Assembly (NCBI GenBank): GCA_963797475.1
Contig: CAWCPR010000001.1
Location: forward strand, 1,550,001 to 1,614,000
Direction: 5' to 3'
DNA: 64,000 nucleotides
Source of the DNA: CAWCPR01 sp963797475
Lineage (GTDB): Bacteria; Chloroflexota; Anaerolineae; Anaerolineales; UBA4823
Shown here piece after piece: positions 43,465 through 53,495 of this stretch (position 1 is the first letter of the stretch; each line of letters begins with the position of its first letter). The notes under the pieces are model-generated. The model was not told the DNA's origin. It saw only the letters and a list, made by a program, of their open reading frames with translations, and did not search any database. The position numbers and the translations under genes were made by a program.

Positions 43465-46400
43465 ATGCAACCGGACCGTTCGCACCCTTCGAATATCTCC
43501 CCATCGCCTTCCCAATCCGGGTTTGAGCTTCTATTCGCCCTGAACGACGCCTGCCAGAGGCTGCCGCTCAACCCGCGCTCACAAGAAAGCGTTCTCACGA
43601 CCTTTGGCCAGGCGCTCAACCGGGGCGGATTCGACTGTTGTTTTGGACTGCTGAACGAGGGCCAAAAGACCCTCACTTTATATCTTTTTCTTTCACCTTT
43701 CACGCGTTTGAAAAGTAATTCTCAGGAAGGCCGGGCGCTTACGATCGAAGGGGTGGAGCTCCCAGTCTCTATATCGAATGCATTCCGCCAGGTCGTTCAG
43801 ACCGGCGAACCTGTATTTCTTGAGGATCCGCGTGAGTTGATCTCGAGCCTGGTCCAGAGCGCAGGCGCAACGATACCTGCTGAACTTATGGAAAATCGCC
43901 AGAAGCAGCCGGCGATTCTCTCGCCGATCAAACCGTCGGGCAGCCTGCAGGGCATCCTTTTTATCGCCAGGGAAGGGTTCACGGCCGCGGACACATCTTT
44001 TGTGGAGGCCTTCTCCTGGCAAGTCGCCAGCACGTTAGAAAATATTCAGTCGGCAACCGCCCGGGGCGATGATGCACAAGGCCTCCTTCCCACCGGCGCA
44101 GCCGGCGATTCGAGCCAACACGAACAGATCGAGTGGGCTATCCAACGCAAAGCAGAAGAACTGGCCGCATTACACGCGGTTTCACTTAATATCAACGCTG
44201 CCCAAAATTTGCCAACGCTTCTCGATACGATCACCGAGCAAGCCACGCTGCTTTTGAACGCCTCCAGCGGCAGCCTGGGGTTGTACAACCCTCAAAGCCA
44301 GGAAGTGCGTATCGCTTTCAGCTTTAATACACCCGAGGATTTCACCGGTATCCGTTTAAAACGCGGGGAAGGCCTGGCTGGCAAAATTGTTAATACAGGA
44401 AAGCCGGAGATCATCGAAAATTACAACTCCTGGGAAGGTCAGGCTGAGGTATTTAAACAGAAGAATTTGTTTCACACCGTGCTGGGCGCACCGATGATCT
44501 GGCAGGGACGGGTGACTGGCGTTTTGCAAGTCTATGATAGAAAAGACAGCGGTTCTTTTACTTCTGCCGATCTCGAGCTCTTGACCCTTTTTGCTAACCA
44601 GGCTGCCATCGCCATCGAAAATGGGCGCTTATTCGAGGCCGAACGCGCCCAATTGTTGCTCTCAAAGACCCTTCAAGAAGTCGGCGCCTTGCTGACTACC
44701 CAAATGGGATTACAGGAAGTGCTTGAGAGGATCCTGGACCTGCTGGGGCGGGTAATTCATTACGACAGCGTCTCGATCCAACTGCTCAACCCGGATGGAT
44801 CGCTCACCCTGGCAGCCGGCCGCGGCTTTCCAGACCTGGATAGAACACGCCAAATCATCCGCGAATTAAGCGGGCACATGCTGTCCAACCATTGGAAAGA
44901 GAAAAAAGTTAAGGTAATCCTGGATACCTACCATGATCCCTCCTGGGTGCTCAGCCCCAATTCAGAATACATCCGGTCCTGGGTTGGAGCGCCGCTGCTT
45001 GTGAAAGGTCGTTTTATCGGCAGCCTTAACCTGGACAGCGCCACACCCAACGATTACGACCAGGATACCGGCGAGACCGTGATGGCCTTCGCCAACCAGG
45101 CCGCCATCGCCATTGAAAATGCGCGTTTATTTGGGGCGGAACACTTTGCCCGTGAGCGCGCCGAAACCCTGCGAGAAGTAGCCCGCACCGTCAGCAGCAG
45201 CTTGGAGTTGCGCCAGGTGTTGCACGCAGTCTTACAAGGCACCCTCAACCTCTTCCCCGAAGCGAACAACAGCCATATATTCCTGTACAACGCAGAAGAC
45301 GGTCGCCTGACGTTCGGCGCGGCGCTTTGGGCGAAAGAAGCGCAGGATCGTCCCTGGAGCGAGCCACGGCTCGATGGCCTGACATACACCGTTGCCCGGA
45401 AGGGTGAAACGATCGTCGTCCCCGACATGCGCACCCATCCCCTTTACGCCAACACACCGGAGGATTGGCAGGGGACCATCATCGGCCTGCCCTTGAAGAT
45501 CGGGGAGCGGGTCGTTGGGGTGATGAACACCAGTTACAAAAAGCCGCGCGATATTTCTGAAACCGAACTGCGGGTCATGCACCTGCTGGGCGACCAGGCT
45601 GCAATTGCCATTGAAAATGGACGCTTGTACGAACGAGCGGAGACTGAACGACGGCACCTTAGCCTGCTGTACGAGATGGGCCGCGAGCTGGCGACGACGC
45701 TGGATGTAAATGAAATTCTCCACCAGGCGGTCTTTCTCACCTGCCGCGCCCTGGATGGGGAGCTTGGGGAAGCGTTTCTTTATCTGCCAGAAGAAAACCT
45801 GGTCAGCCTGCGCGCCATTTACGACTGCAGAAGGAATATCGACCTTTCAACCGCAGAGATCAACACCCAAATGGATTTTCGCCTGGGCGTTGGGCTCGCC
45901 GGCTGGGTGGCGGAGAACAAGAAACCCGCCAATATCCCCGATATTCACCTGGACTCGCGCTGGCTGCAAATTCCCGAGATTGGCGCAGACGCCCGTTCGG
46001 CGATCAGCGCTCCAATCCTGGTAGGGTCTCAGTTGATGGGCCTGCTCACGGTATTGCACGAACGAGAAGCGGCTTTCTCGAACGACCACATGGATTTGAT
46101 GCAAGCGATCTGCCAGGAAATCGGCCTGGCCCTCAGCAATGCCAACCGCTACCAGCAGGTACAGCGCCGCCTGGCAGAGATCACTTTGATCCAGAACCTG
46201 GCGCAGACTTTCAACCAGCGCCTGGAGCTTAAGATACTGCTCGAAGAAGTGGTTACCCAGCTCTCGAACAGGCTGATGAATTATCCCCAGGTAAGAATTT
46301 TCATGGTCGAAAATGGCGTATTGGCGCTCAAGGCCAGTTATGGGAGCGGGGTGGCAAATGAATCCTACCTTTTGGATCAGGGCCTCATCGGGCGCGTGGC

Positions 46401-48657
46401 CCAAAGCGGGCAGGTAATCTTTATCCCAGATGTGAGCCAGGAGGTCGAATACCAGGTCTATCAACCGGACACGACCTCTGAACTGGCGGTTCCAATATTC
46501 CTGGACCAATCTGTTGTCGGTGTGATCAATGTCGAAAGCCACAAGCCCAACCAGTTAAGCGCTCAAGACCGCGATCTGCTCCAGGTGCTTGCCGGTCAAA
46601 TTTCTATCGCCCTGGAGAACTCTGTACTGTACGAACGCGTCCGCGGCCACGCGGAAAACCTGGAGAGCATCGTCGCCCAGCGCACGGCAGAGCTTACTGA
46701 GTTATACAAACTCAGCCAGGAAATCGGTTATCTTCTTTCGTATGATGAACTGCTGCGCCTCATCCTGCACCGCCTGTGCAGCGCTATGGACTGCGGATTG
46801 GTGGTTGGCTGCCTGGTTGAGGATAACTACCAGACGCTGATGATACAAACCAGCCGGCCGCTGGAACCGGCCGTCCAGCAGGAGATCCGCGAGCGCTGGA
46901 AAGAAATCATGCAGCATGAAAGCGACCAGCCGGTCGATTTGAGCCAAACTCGGATCGAAGTGATTCAAACGGAGAGAGAAAACGCCGGGAATGCTCCCAT
47001 CCAGCAAATCGGGTCGGTTATTCAGGCGCCAATTCGCATCCAGGGGAAAGCTGCCGGTCTGCTGATGGCAATTGAAGAGCAGGCAGGCTCTTTTGCTGAA
47101 GAGCAGGAGCGATTGGTCACCACATTTGCGAACCAGGCATCCACCGCGATCCAACGCCTGGAAGCGATGCTGGCGGCTCAGCAGAAGCAGTTAGAAAACC
47201 TTGTCGAGCACGTTCCAGTCGGCATTCTTTTATTCGATGCTGATTTCCGCTTGTTGGTGGGAAACACACTGGGCCGGGAAATCCTCGACATTTTGGCAGC
47301 CGGGAACGCCGGCGATGGCAACCTCCAGTTGGGCCCCTACAAAATCCAGGAATTGATCGGCCGCTATCAAGATCCGCTGCCAACAGAGATCACGCTGGAT
47401 GGCCCGCCCCGGCGGGTCTTCGCAATCCAGACCCGCCAGGTGGTTACCGATAAAACGCAGTGGGTTTTGAGCGTGCGAGAAGTTACTGAAGAGCGTGAAT
47501 TCCAGGTGCGCATTCAAAGCCAGGAACGCCTGGCAACGGTCGGCCAGCTCGCAGCAGGCATCGCCCATGACTTCAATAATATTATGGCAACCATCCTGGT
47601 GTACGCAGATCTCCTTCACCAGGACGCCAGCATCCAGAGAGCCAGCAAAGACAAGCTGACCATCATCCAGCAGCAGGTTCAGCGAGCCGCCAGCCTGATC
47701 CGCCAGATTTTAGACTTTAGCCGTCGTTCCGTGATGGAGCAGAGCTCTCTCGACTTACTGCCCTTCATAAAAGAACTGGATAAGATGTTGGGCCGTATTT
47801 TGCCCGAAACCATCCGCCTCGAGCTGAGCTACCAGCCTGGAGAATATTGGGTCAACGCCGATCCGACCCGTATGCAGCAAGTTTTCATGAACCTGGCAGT
47901 CAACGCCCGAGATGCCATGCCGGGCGGCGGTGTGCTTGCTTTTGAATTGGGTCATTATGAATTGACGCCTGGGGTGACACCACCCACTCCTTACCTGACC
48001 CCAGGAAAGTGGGTACGGATTTCCATCCGTGACAGCGGCGCAGGCATCACCCCTGAGGTAATCCCCCATATCTTTGACCCGTTTTTTACAACCAAACCGG
48101 TAGGGCAGGGAACCGGCCTGGGGCTTGCCCAGGTGTATGGGATCATAAAACAGCACGACGGTTACATCGATGTCACCAGCCTTCCCGGAACGGGCACCAC
48201 ATTCACGATCTATCTACCGGTGTTCTTCCGCCCGGTAGAACCGGAAAAACCCGCAAATGCGCCCGTACAATACCTTGGCAATGGGGAAAATGTGCTGGTG
48301 GCGGAAGATAATGATGCGACCCGAGAAGCCATCCAGGCCTTGCTTGAAGCGCAGCACTATCATGTGATCACGGCAATGGATGGCATCGAGGCGCTTCAAC
48401 ATTACGAGCGAGAACACCAGTCGATTGCTTTCGTCGTGAGCGATGTGATCATGCCCAGAATGGGCGGGATGGCGCTTTACCGCGCCCTGCGAAAGCGCTG
48501 GCCGGAGGTCAAAATGATGTTCGTCACCGGCCACCCGCTAGAAGTAGAGAGCCAAAATATGCTCGAATTGGGCAGCTATCACTGGCTGCAAAAGCCATTT
48601 TCAATGTTGGAATTCAACCAGGCCGTCCGGGAATTACTCCAGGAGCATCCATCTTGA
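43465..48657 (+). CDS. Hybrid sensor histidine kinase with seven GAF domains, PAS, kinase core and receiver
   Basis: Cytoplasmic signalling kinase of 1730 residues, no membrane segment. Seven successive GAF-type units of about 170-190 residues are marked by recurring ends of the form FANQAAIAIENGRLFEAERA (near 395, 560, 730, 905, 1060, 1235); the first begins LLFALNDACQRLP. Linkers between them look like signalling helices. A PAS domain follows (ENLVEHVPVGILLFDADFRL, about 1245-1350), then the HisKA region with His at about 1368 in GQLAAGIAHDFNN, HATPase (DPFFTTKPVGQGTGLGLAQV) and a C-terminal receiver with Asp at about 1659 in VVSDVIMPRMGG. No response-regulator output gene is adjacent. Ligands of the GAF domains unknown. 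Confidence 0.93.
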   Translation: MQPDRSHPSNISPSPSQSGFELLFALNDACQRLPLNPRSQESVLTTFGQALNRGGFDCCFGLLNEGQKTLTLYLFLSPFTRLKSNSQEGRALTIEGVELPVSISNAFRQVVQTGEPVFLEDPRELISSLVQSAGATIPAELMENRQKQPAILSPIKPSGSLQGILFIAREGFTAADTSFVEAFSWQVASTLENIQSATARGDDAQGLLPTGAAGDSSQHEQIEWAIQRKAEELAALHAVSLNINAAQNLPTLLDTITEQATLLLNASSGSLGLYNPQSQEVRIAFSFNTPEDFTGIRLKRGEGLAGKIVNTGKPEIIENYNSWEGQAEVFKQKNLFHTVLGAPMIWQGRVTGVLQVYDRKDSGSFTSADLELLTLFANQAAIAIENGRLFEAERAQLLLSKTLQEVGALLTTQMGLQEVLERILDLLGRVIHYDSVSIQLLNPDGSLTLAAGRGFPDLDRTRQIIRELSGHMLSNHWKEKKVKVILDTYHDPSWVLSPNSEYIRSWVGAPLLVKGRFIGSLNLDSATPNDYDQDTGETVMAFANQAAIAIENARLFGAEHFARERAETLREVARTVSSSLELRQVLHAVLQGTLNLFPEANNSHIFLYNAEDGRLTFGAALWAKEAQDRPWSEPRLDGLTYTVARKGETIVVPDMRTHPLYANTPEDWQGTIIGLPLKIGERVVGVMNTSYKKPRDISETELRVMHLLGDQAAIAIENGRLYERAETERRHLSLLYEMGRELATTLDVNEILHQAVFLTCRALDGELGEAFLYLPEENLVSLRAIYDCRRNIDLSTAEINTQMDFRLGVGLAGWVAENKKPANIPDIHLDSRWLQIPEIGADARSAISAPILVGSQLMGLLTVLHEREAAFSNDHMDLMQAICQEIGLALSNANRYQQVQRRLAEITLIQNLAQTFNQRLELKILLEEVVTQLSNRLMNYPQVRIFMVENGVLALKASYGSGVANESYLLDQGLIGRVAQSGQVIFIPDVSQEVEYQVYQPDTTSELAVPIFLDQSVVGVINVESHKPNQLSAQDRDLLQVLAGQISIALENSVLYERVRGHAENLESIVAQRTAELTELYKLSQEIGYLLSYDELLRLILHRLCSAMDCGLVVGCLVEDNYQTLMIQTSRPLEPAVQQEIRERWKEIMQHESDQPVDLSQTRIEVIQTERENAGNAPIQQIGSVIQAPIRIQGKAAGLLMAIEEQAGSFAEEQERLVTTFANQASTAIQRLEAMLAAQQKQLENLVEHVPVGILLFDADFRLLVGNTLGREILDILAAGNAGDGNLQLGPYKIQELIGRYQDPLPTEITLDGPPRRVFAIQTRQVVTDKTQWVLSVREVTEEREFQVRIQSQERLATVGQLAAGIAHDFNNIMATILVYADLLHQDASIQRASKDKLTIIQQQVQRAASLIRQILDFSRRSVMEQSSLDLLPFIKELDKMLGRILPETIRLELSYQPGEYWVNADPTRMQQVFMNLAVNARDAMPGGGVLAFELGHYELTPGVTPPTPYLTPGKWVRISIRDSGAGITPEVIPHIFDPFFTTKPVGQGTGLGLAQVYGIIKQHDGYIDVTSLPGTGTTFTIYLPVFFRPVEPEKPANAPVQYLGNGENVLVAEDNDATREAIQALLEAQHYHVITAMDGIEALQHYEREHQSIAFVVSDVIMPRMGGMALYRALRKRWPEVKMMFVTGHPLEVESQNMLELGSYHWLQKPFSMLEFNQAVRELLQEHPS

Positions 48658-48664
48658 GCCTGGG

Positions 48665-48787
48665 TCAGCGTGCAATCAGCGAGATGACCATGGAAAGGAT
48701 GATCAGAACGCCAATAATCACCGAAACGATTTGCTGAGTGCGTAAATTGCGCAGCTCACTTCGCGAAGGTTCTTTCTTTTTAGCCAT
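48665..48787 (-). CDS. Small single-span membrane protein, 40 residues
   Basis: ATG 48787 has an AAGGAG site seven bases upstream. The 40-residue product has a basic N-terminus (MAKKKEPSRSELRNLRTQQ) and one hydrophobic C-terminal segment (IVSVIIGVLIILSMVISLIA) ending in Arg, a tail-anchored topology. The ORF is compact, has no rare features, and lies 32 bases downstream of uvrC in the same orientation, so it could be co-transcribed. Function unknown. Confidence 0.7.
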   Translation of the reverse strand: MAKKKEPSRSELRNLRTQQIVSVIIGVLIILSMVISLIAR

Positions 48788-48819
48788 AAGTTCTCCTTGA
48801 AACGGCCGGCGATGAAAGA

Positions 48820-50682
48820 TCAATCCAAATAGGCTTTTATCGCGACCGCAAGCTCCGAATTAATCCCGGGCACTTTCTGCAGGTCTTCTAAAGTAGCCTG
48901 CTCGATATTTTGAATGGATCCAAAGCGCTGAAGCAGCGCCTTTCTGCGGGTCGGGCCAATTCCAGGGACGGCGTCCAGCCTGGAAGCCAGCCCGGCTTTT
49001 GTGCGCCGGTTGCGATGAGAGGTGATCGCAAACCGGTGCGCCTCGTCGCGCACGCGTTGCACCAGGTAAAGCGCCTGGGAATGGCGCGGCAGCAGGATGG
49101 ACGCTGGACGTTGTGGGAGAAACAGCTCCTCATTTTGCTTCGCCAGGCCAGCGACTGGCAGTTTTCCAAGCAAGCCAAAACGCTCAAGGACCTGCACCGC
49201 ACGGCCCAACTGGCCTTTGCCGCCATCCACGATTAATAAGTCCGGCAAGAGGGCGAAAGCTTTGTCCGTCTTTTTCCCCGGCGCGCCATCTGTTTCCTGG
49301 GCAGTCCGCCAGCGATTAAAGCGCCTTGTGAGCACTTCCTCCATGCTGGCGAAATCGTCCGGCCCGCTCACGCTGCGGATATTGAAACGGCGGTAGAGGC
49401 TTTTGGCCGGCACCCCTTGCTCGAATACTACCATGCTGCCGACCGCGGCTGTGCCCTGTGTGTTGGAAATATCGTAACATTCGATGCGGTTGATCGGTTG
49501 GGAGATATCCAGGGCCTCCTGCAGCTCCACAAGCGCTTGCTCCTGGCGATGGCGGTCGGCCTGCCACTCCGCCTGGAGGACATTGAGTGTTTCGGCGGCG
49601 TTTTCCGCAGCCATCTGGATTAATTCCTTCTGCTGGCCCTTGCGGGGGACAAAGATTTTCACTTTTTTACCGCTCCGCTTCTGGCTCAGCCATTGGCGGA
49701 TGATCTGCAGCTCTTCGACTTCCTGGGGCAGCAATACTTGTGAAGGGATCGATGAGGCCTGATCGTAGAACTGCTTGATGAATTCGGCCATCACATCCGC
49801 ATCCGGCGTATCATCCGTCCCCTCCAGGACGAAGTAATCTCGACCGATCAACTTACCGCCGCGAATAAAGAACACCTGAACCACGGCCTCGCCGTTCGAG
49901 CGCGCCAGGGCCAGCACGTCCGAATCAACATAATCCGGAGAGACCACTTTTTGGCGTTCGACCACATTTTCTATCGCCCGAAGCTGGTCTCGCAGCGCGG
50001 CCGCCCGCTCAAAACGCAAAGCTTCCGCAGCCTGTTCCATTTCTTTCTGCAAGCGCGTGACAATGGGCTCGGTGCGCCCGTTCAGGAACTGGCAAAGATC
50101 ATCGATCATCTGGCGGTACTTCGCCTGGTTGATCGCCCCAATACACGGAGCGGTGCACAATTTAATGTCGTAATACAGACAGGCGCGCTCATCTTCCCCG
50201 GTGATCTCGCGATCACAGGTGAGGTAAGGGAAAATGTGCCGTAATACATCCAGGGTCTGGTGGACCGCCCACACGCTGGTATATGGACCGAAATAGCGCG
50301 ACCCATCCTGCACCATCTGGCGGGTAACGGTCACTTTCGGATAAGGATCTGCCCAGTGTACTTTGATATAAGGGTAGCGCTTGTCGTCCTTCAAGCGGAC
50401 GTTGTAATGCGGACGGTGCTTCTTGATCAGGTTCATCTCAAGGATCAAGGCTTCGAGCTCTGAGCCCACTACGATCCATTCGATATCAGCGATCTTCCGC
50501 ACCAACTGGAGTGTTTTGATATTATTTTGAGCGCTGCTGTGAAAATACGAACGAACACGGTTGCGCAGGTTGATCGCCTTGCCAACGTAGATGACTTTAC
50601 CGGCGGAGTCCTTCATCAAGTAACAACCGGGTTTCGTCGGCAAGTTGTCCAGCAGAGTCTCAATATGAGAGGATACTTCCAT
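48820..50682 (-). CDS. uvrC: Excinuclease ABC subunit C
   Basis: Makes the dual incisions in nucleotide excision repair. 620 residues in the standard order: GIY-YIG nuclease (LPTKPGCYLMKDSAGKVIYVGKAINLRNRV, split here at about residue 34), UvrB-binding UVR motif region (MEQAAEALRFERAAALRDQL), RNase H-like endonuclease (RIECYDISNTQGTAAVGSMV, LLIVDGGKGQLGRAV) and C-terminal helix-hairpin-helix (LDAVPGIGPTRRKALLQRFG). Cysteine-rich segment CDREITGEDERACLYYDIKLC is present. ATG 50682 lacks a strong ribosome site but matches the family start. Confidence 0.96.
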   Translation of the reverse strand: MEVSSHIETLLDNLPTKPGCYLMKDSAGKVIYVGKAINLRNRVRSYFHSSAQNNIKTLQLVRKIADIEWIVVGSELEALILEMNLIKKHRPHYNVRLKDDKRYPYIKVHWADPYPKVTVTRQMVQDGSRYFGPYTSVWAVHQTLDVLRHIFPYLTCDREITGEDERACLYYDIKLCTAPCIGAINQAKYRQMIDDLCQFLNGRTEPIVTRLQKEMEQAAEALRFERAAALRDQLRAIENVVERQKVVSPDYVDSDVLALARSNGEAVVQVFFIRGGKLIGRDYFVLEGTDDTPDADVMAEFIKQFYDQASSIPSQVLLPQEVEELQIIRQWLSQKRSGKKVKIFVPRKGQQKELIQMAAENAAETLNVLQAEWQADRHRQEQALVELQEALDISQPINRIECYDISNTQGTAAVGSMVVFEQGVPAKSLYRRFNIRSVSGPDDFASMEEVLTRRFNRWRTAQETDGAPGKKTDKAFALLPDLLIVDGGKGQLGRAVQVLERFGLLGKLPVAGLAKQNEELFLPQRPASILLPRHSQALYLVQRVRDEAHRFAITSHRNRRTKAGLASRLDAVPGIGPTRRKALLQRFGSIQNIEQATLEDLQKVPGINSELAVAIKAYLD

Positions 50683-50836
50683 AACACGTTTATTTTAACA
50701 TGGATGAAAACAGGTATGAGGGGAGAGGTTCCGGGCAAACGCAACGACATTGTTTGCATCCTGCGATGGTGGAACTTGGGGTGTGGACCGTCCGTCTGGT
50801 TTATAATTAGCCGCAAGAAAGGCAGCTCAGCGTGAA

Positions 50837-51349
50837 ATGATGGCAGACGACCAGCCCTTGGAAGTCCTGATAGGTGAGTTAATGCGCAAACGCGGCTTGC
50901 GCCTGGCAGTGGCCGAATCATGCACCGGTGGATTGATCGGTCATCGCATCACCAACATCCCAGGCTCCTCGACCTATTACATGGGCAGCGTCACGGCATA
51001 CGCTTATGAAGCCAAGGTCCGCCTGCTGGGTGTGCGTTGGGGAACGCTGGAAAAATACGGGGCAGTGAGCAAAGAAACGGCCCTGGAAATGGCCTCTGGT
51101 GTTCGAAATGCCCTGGCGGCTGATATCGGATTGTCCGTGACCGGGATCGCCGGTCCTGGCGGAGGCACAGTCGAAAAACCAATCGGGTTGACCTGGATCG
51201 GTGTCAGCTCCCAGGGTGTAGATGAAGCCTGGCGCTATCTCTGGAAGGGAGATCGATTGGAGGTCAAGGAGCAGTCCGCCGAACAAGCCTTGCGACTTTT
51301 GGTAGAATTTTTATCCGAAGATGTGACGGGCCAGGGAAAAAATGAATGA
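50837..51349 (+). CDS. pncC: Nicotinamide-nucleotide amidohydrolase, CinA C-terminal type
   Basis: Deamidates nicotinamide mononucleotide in NAD salvage. The 170-residue stand-alone CinA C domain shows RLAVAESCTGGLIGHRITNIP with the catalytic Ser, YYMGSVTAYAYEAKVRLLGV, YGAVSKETALEMASGVR and GLSVTGIAGPGGGTVEKPIG. The second ATG at 50840 is an equally possible start. It overlaps the following small gene by eight bases. Confidence 0.92.
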   Translation: MMADDQPLEVLIGELMRKRGLRLAVAESCTGGLIGHRITNIPGSSTYYMGSVTAYAYEAKVRLLGVRWGTLEKYGAVSKETALEMASGVRNALAADIGLSVTGIAGPGGGTVEKPIGLTWIGVSSQGVDEAWRYLWKGDRLEVKEQSAEQALRLLVEFLSEDVTGQGKNE

Positions 51350-51590
51350 GGCCAACGTGCTAAAGCCAGTCCAGGTGATCGCCCAATTCGACGATGACGG
51401 GAAAATATCGCCGCTGCGGTTCAACTGGCTTGGCCAATGGGTCCAGATCACCTCGACTGGGCGGAGTTGGGAGGATCATCTGGACCGGCACATCCTGGTA
51501 ATGGTCCCCGGCGAGCGCGTTTTCGAGCTAATTTTCAATTCAACTGAGCTGCGCTGGTATCTTAAAACCGGGAGTACGATGACAGCGTAG
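51342..51590 (+). CDS. Small hypothetical protein, 82 residues
   Basis: Overlaps the pncC stop, which suggests translational coupling. All-beta, small soluble protein: VQVIAQFDDDGKISPLRFNW, GQWVQITSTGRSWEDH, RVFELIFNSTELRWYLKTGS. The aromatic pattern suggests an SH3-like or small barrel fold. I do not recognise a family, and no function can be inferred beyond the pncC association. Converges on metG with 23 bases between. Confidence 0.6.
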   Translation: MNEANVLKPVQVIAQFDDDGKISPLRFNWLGQWVQITSTGRSWEDHLDRHILVMVPGERVFELIFNSTELRWYLKTGSTMTA

Positions 51591-51613
51591 CCCTTGGGCG
51601 TGGGAAATAGCCA

Positions 51614-53395
51614 TTACCCCAGGCGCGCCCTTTCTTCTTCCGCCACACTTTCCTCCAATTTCCGGAACAATGGCTCGGGACTGGCTAAAATCGTCCCAGG
51701 AGCCAGCCGGACGGGTCTCCAATGGCTTTCGGCGTTGCCAGGATCGTAGCGCAACACCCCATGCGCTCCCAGGTTGTCATTCAGGGTCTCGACAACCTGT
51801 ACGCCAAACAATGGTTTCTGATAACCCAGGTAGGTGTGTAATCGCTCGCTGGTGAAGGGCAGGAAAGGCGCCAGCAATATCTTCAGCGAGTCGATCGCGC
51901 TCAGGGCGGTATAGATGGTTTTTGCCGCAGCGCTTTTGTCGCTCTTAATCTCAAACCAGGGCGCGGCCTGGTCCAGGTATCTGTTGACCTCCGTCGCCAG
52001 GCTCATCGCTTCGCCCAGTGCGGCGCGCAAATGAACCGACTGGATATTTTCTCCCACGCTTTCAAAACCAGCCTCAACTTTGGCCAGGATCTCTTTGTCC
52101 GCGGGGCGCAGCTCACCCGGGTCGGGCACCTGACCGTCCCAATGGCGGAAGGCAAAAGAGAGCACCCGGTTCGCCAGGTTACCCCAAGTCGCTACCAGCT
52201 CGTCGTTATTCCGGTGGATAAAACCGCTCCAATCCCAGTCGGTGTCCTTGCTTTCAGGCATATTGGTCGTAAGGTAATAACGCAGCGGATCGGGGTCATA
52301 GCGGCTGAGGAAATCCAGCCCCCAAACCGCCCAATTGCGGCTGCCGGAGATTTTCTTGCCCTCCAGGTTCATAAATTCATTGGCAGGTACGTCATATGGC
52401 AAGGCCAGGCGCGTATCATCCGTTTCCTCGAAGATCTTCCCAAACCATTCGCCTGCACCGATCAATTGGGCCGGCCAAACGACCGCGTGGAAAGGGATAT
52501 TATCCTTCCCAATGAAGTAATAACTCTTCGCTCGCTGGTCTGTCCACCAATCGTGCCACGCTTTGGGCTGCCCGGAGACCCGCGCCCATTCAATAGTCGC
52601 CGAGAGGTAGCCGATCACCGCTTCAAACCAAACATACAGGCATTTACCAGCCCAGCCTTCCACGGGAACGGGTATACCCCAGTCCAGGTCGCGGGTAATC
52701 GCCCTGCCATGCAGTCCCTCGGCAAGGATTTGACCTAAAGACTGGCGCAAAACGTTAGGACGCCAATAGCTCTCCCGTTGTCGCAGAAATTCAACAATCT
52801 CCGGCTGCAGTTTCTCCAGGTCCAGGTAGAAATGCTCGGTCTCGCGCAGCTCCGGCGTGGTCCCATCAATCTTCGAATGCGGGTCGATAATCAGCGTGGC
52901 ATCCAGCAGGTTCCCGCAATTGTCGCATTGGTCGCCGCGCGCGTTGTCATACCCACAGATATAGCAGGTGCCCTCGACGTAGCGATCGGGAAGAAAGCGA
53001 TTTTGTGAGAGTGAATACCACTGCTGCTGCCTGTCCACATACAGGTAGCCGTTTTTCTTCAGCGCCAGGAACAGGGATTGAGATACCCGGAAATGGTTCT
53101 CGGTATGGGTGCTGGTGAAGAGGTCGTATGTAATGCCTAATTTTTGAAAGAGCTCAAGGAAACCCGCGTGAAATTTCTGGTACACCTGGAGAGGTGTGGA
53201 ACCTTCCGCATCCGCACGCAGGGAAACCGGAGTCCCATGCGCATCAGAACCCGAAACCATCACCACCCGATTTCCTGCCAGGCGATGATAGCGAGCAAAA
53301 ATATCCGCCGGCAAATGCGAACCGGTAATGTTCCCAACGTGGATCAACGAATTGGCATAAGGCCATGCTACAGCGACAAGTATATTTTCCGTCAT
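51614..53395 (-). CDS. metG: Methionyl-tRNA synthetase
   Basis: Class I synthetase, 593 residues without the C-terminal tRNA-binding EMAP domain. HIGH-type motif in YANSLIHVGNITGSHLPADI near residue 15; connective-peptide zinc site CYICGYDNARGDQCDNC; the KMSKS loop reads KKISGSRNWAV, with Gly in place of the second Lys; anticodon-binding helices with NRVLSFAFRHWDG follow. GGGAGG lies six bases before the ATG. The KISGS variation is probably lineage-typical rather than disabling. Confidence 0.94.
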   Translation of the reverse strand: MTENILVAVAWPYANSLIHVGNITGSHLPADIFARYHRLAGNRVVMVSGSDAHGTPVSLRADAEGSTPLQVYQKFHAGFLELFQKLGITYDLFTSTHTENHFRVSQSLFLALKKNGYLYVDRQQQWYSLSQNRFLPDRYVEGTCYICGYDNARGDQCDNCGNLLDATLIIDPHSKIDGTTPELRETEHFYLDLEKLQPEIVEFLRQRESYWRPNVLRQSLGQILAEGLHGRAITRDLDWGIPVPVEGWAGKCLYVWFEAVIGYLSATIEWARVSGQPKAWHDWWTDQRAKSYYFIGKDNIPFHAVVWPAQLIGAGEWFGKIFEETDDTRLALPYDVPANEFMNLEGKKISGSRNWAVWGLDFLSRYDPDPLRYYLTTNMPESKDTDWDWSGFIHRNNDELVATWGNLANRVLSFAFRHWDGQVPDPGELRPADKEILAKVEAGFESVGENIQSVHLRAALGEAMSLATEVNRYLDQAAPWFEIKSDKSAAAKTIYTALSAIDSLKILLAPFLPFTSERLHTYLGYQKPLFGVQVVETLNDNLGAHGVLRYDPGNAESHWRPVRLAPGTILASPEPLFRKLEESVAEEERARLG

Positions 53396-53438
53396 GGGTG
53401 ACCTCCCAGGATGATCGTTCTAAAATTATAATCGCGCT

Positions 53439-53471
53439 AAAAGAAAAGGGCTGCCCAACTCTGGACAGCCC
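53439..53471 (-). terminator. Intrinsic terminator on the minus strand
   Basis: Read on the minus strand: GGGCTG (53471-53466), 12-base loop, CAGCCC (53453-53448), then TTTTCTTTT (53447-53439). It ends the small transcription unit that starts at the promoter near 53643-53671. Confidence 0.65.
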
Positions 53472-53495
53472 AACTCGATTTAAGATGATGAAGAG

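Noticed and set aside
42975..43703. 242-codon version of the MoaD-like gene
   Set aside because: The first 150 codons overlap the histidine kinase start and have no protein-like composition; ATG 43253 gives a normal MoaD-type protein.
52031..52738. 235-codon frame antisense to metG
   Set aside because: Shadow frame produced by codon bias of metG.
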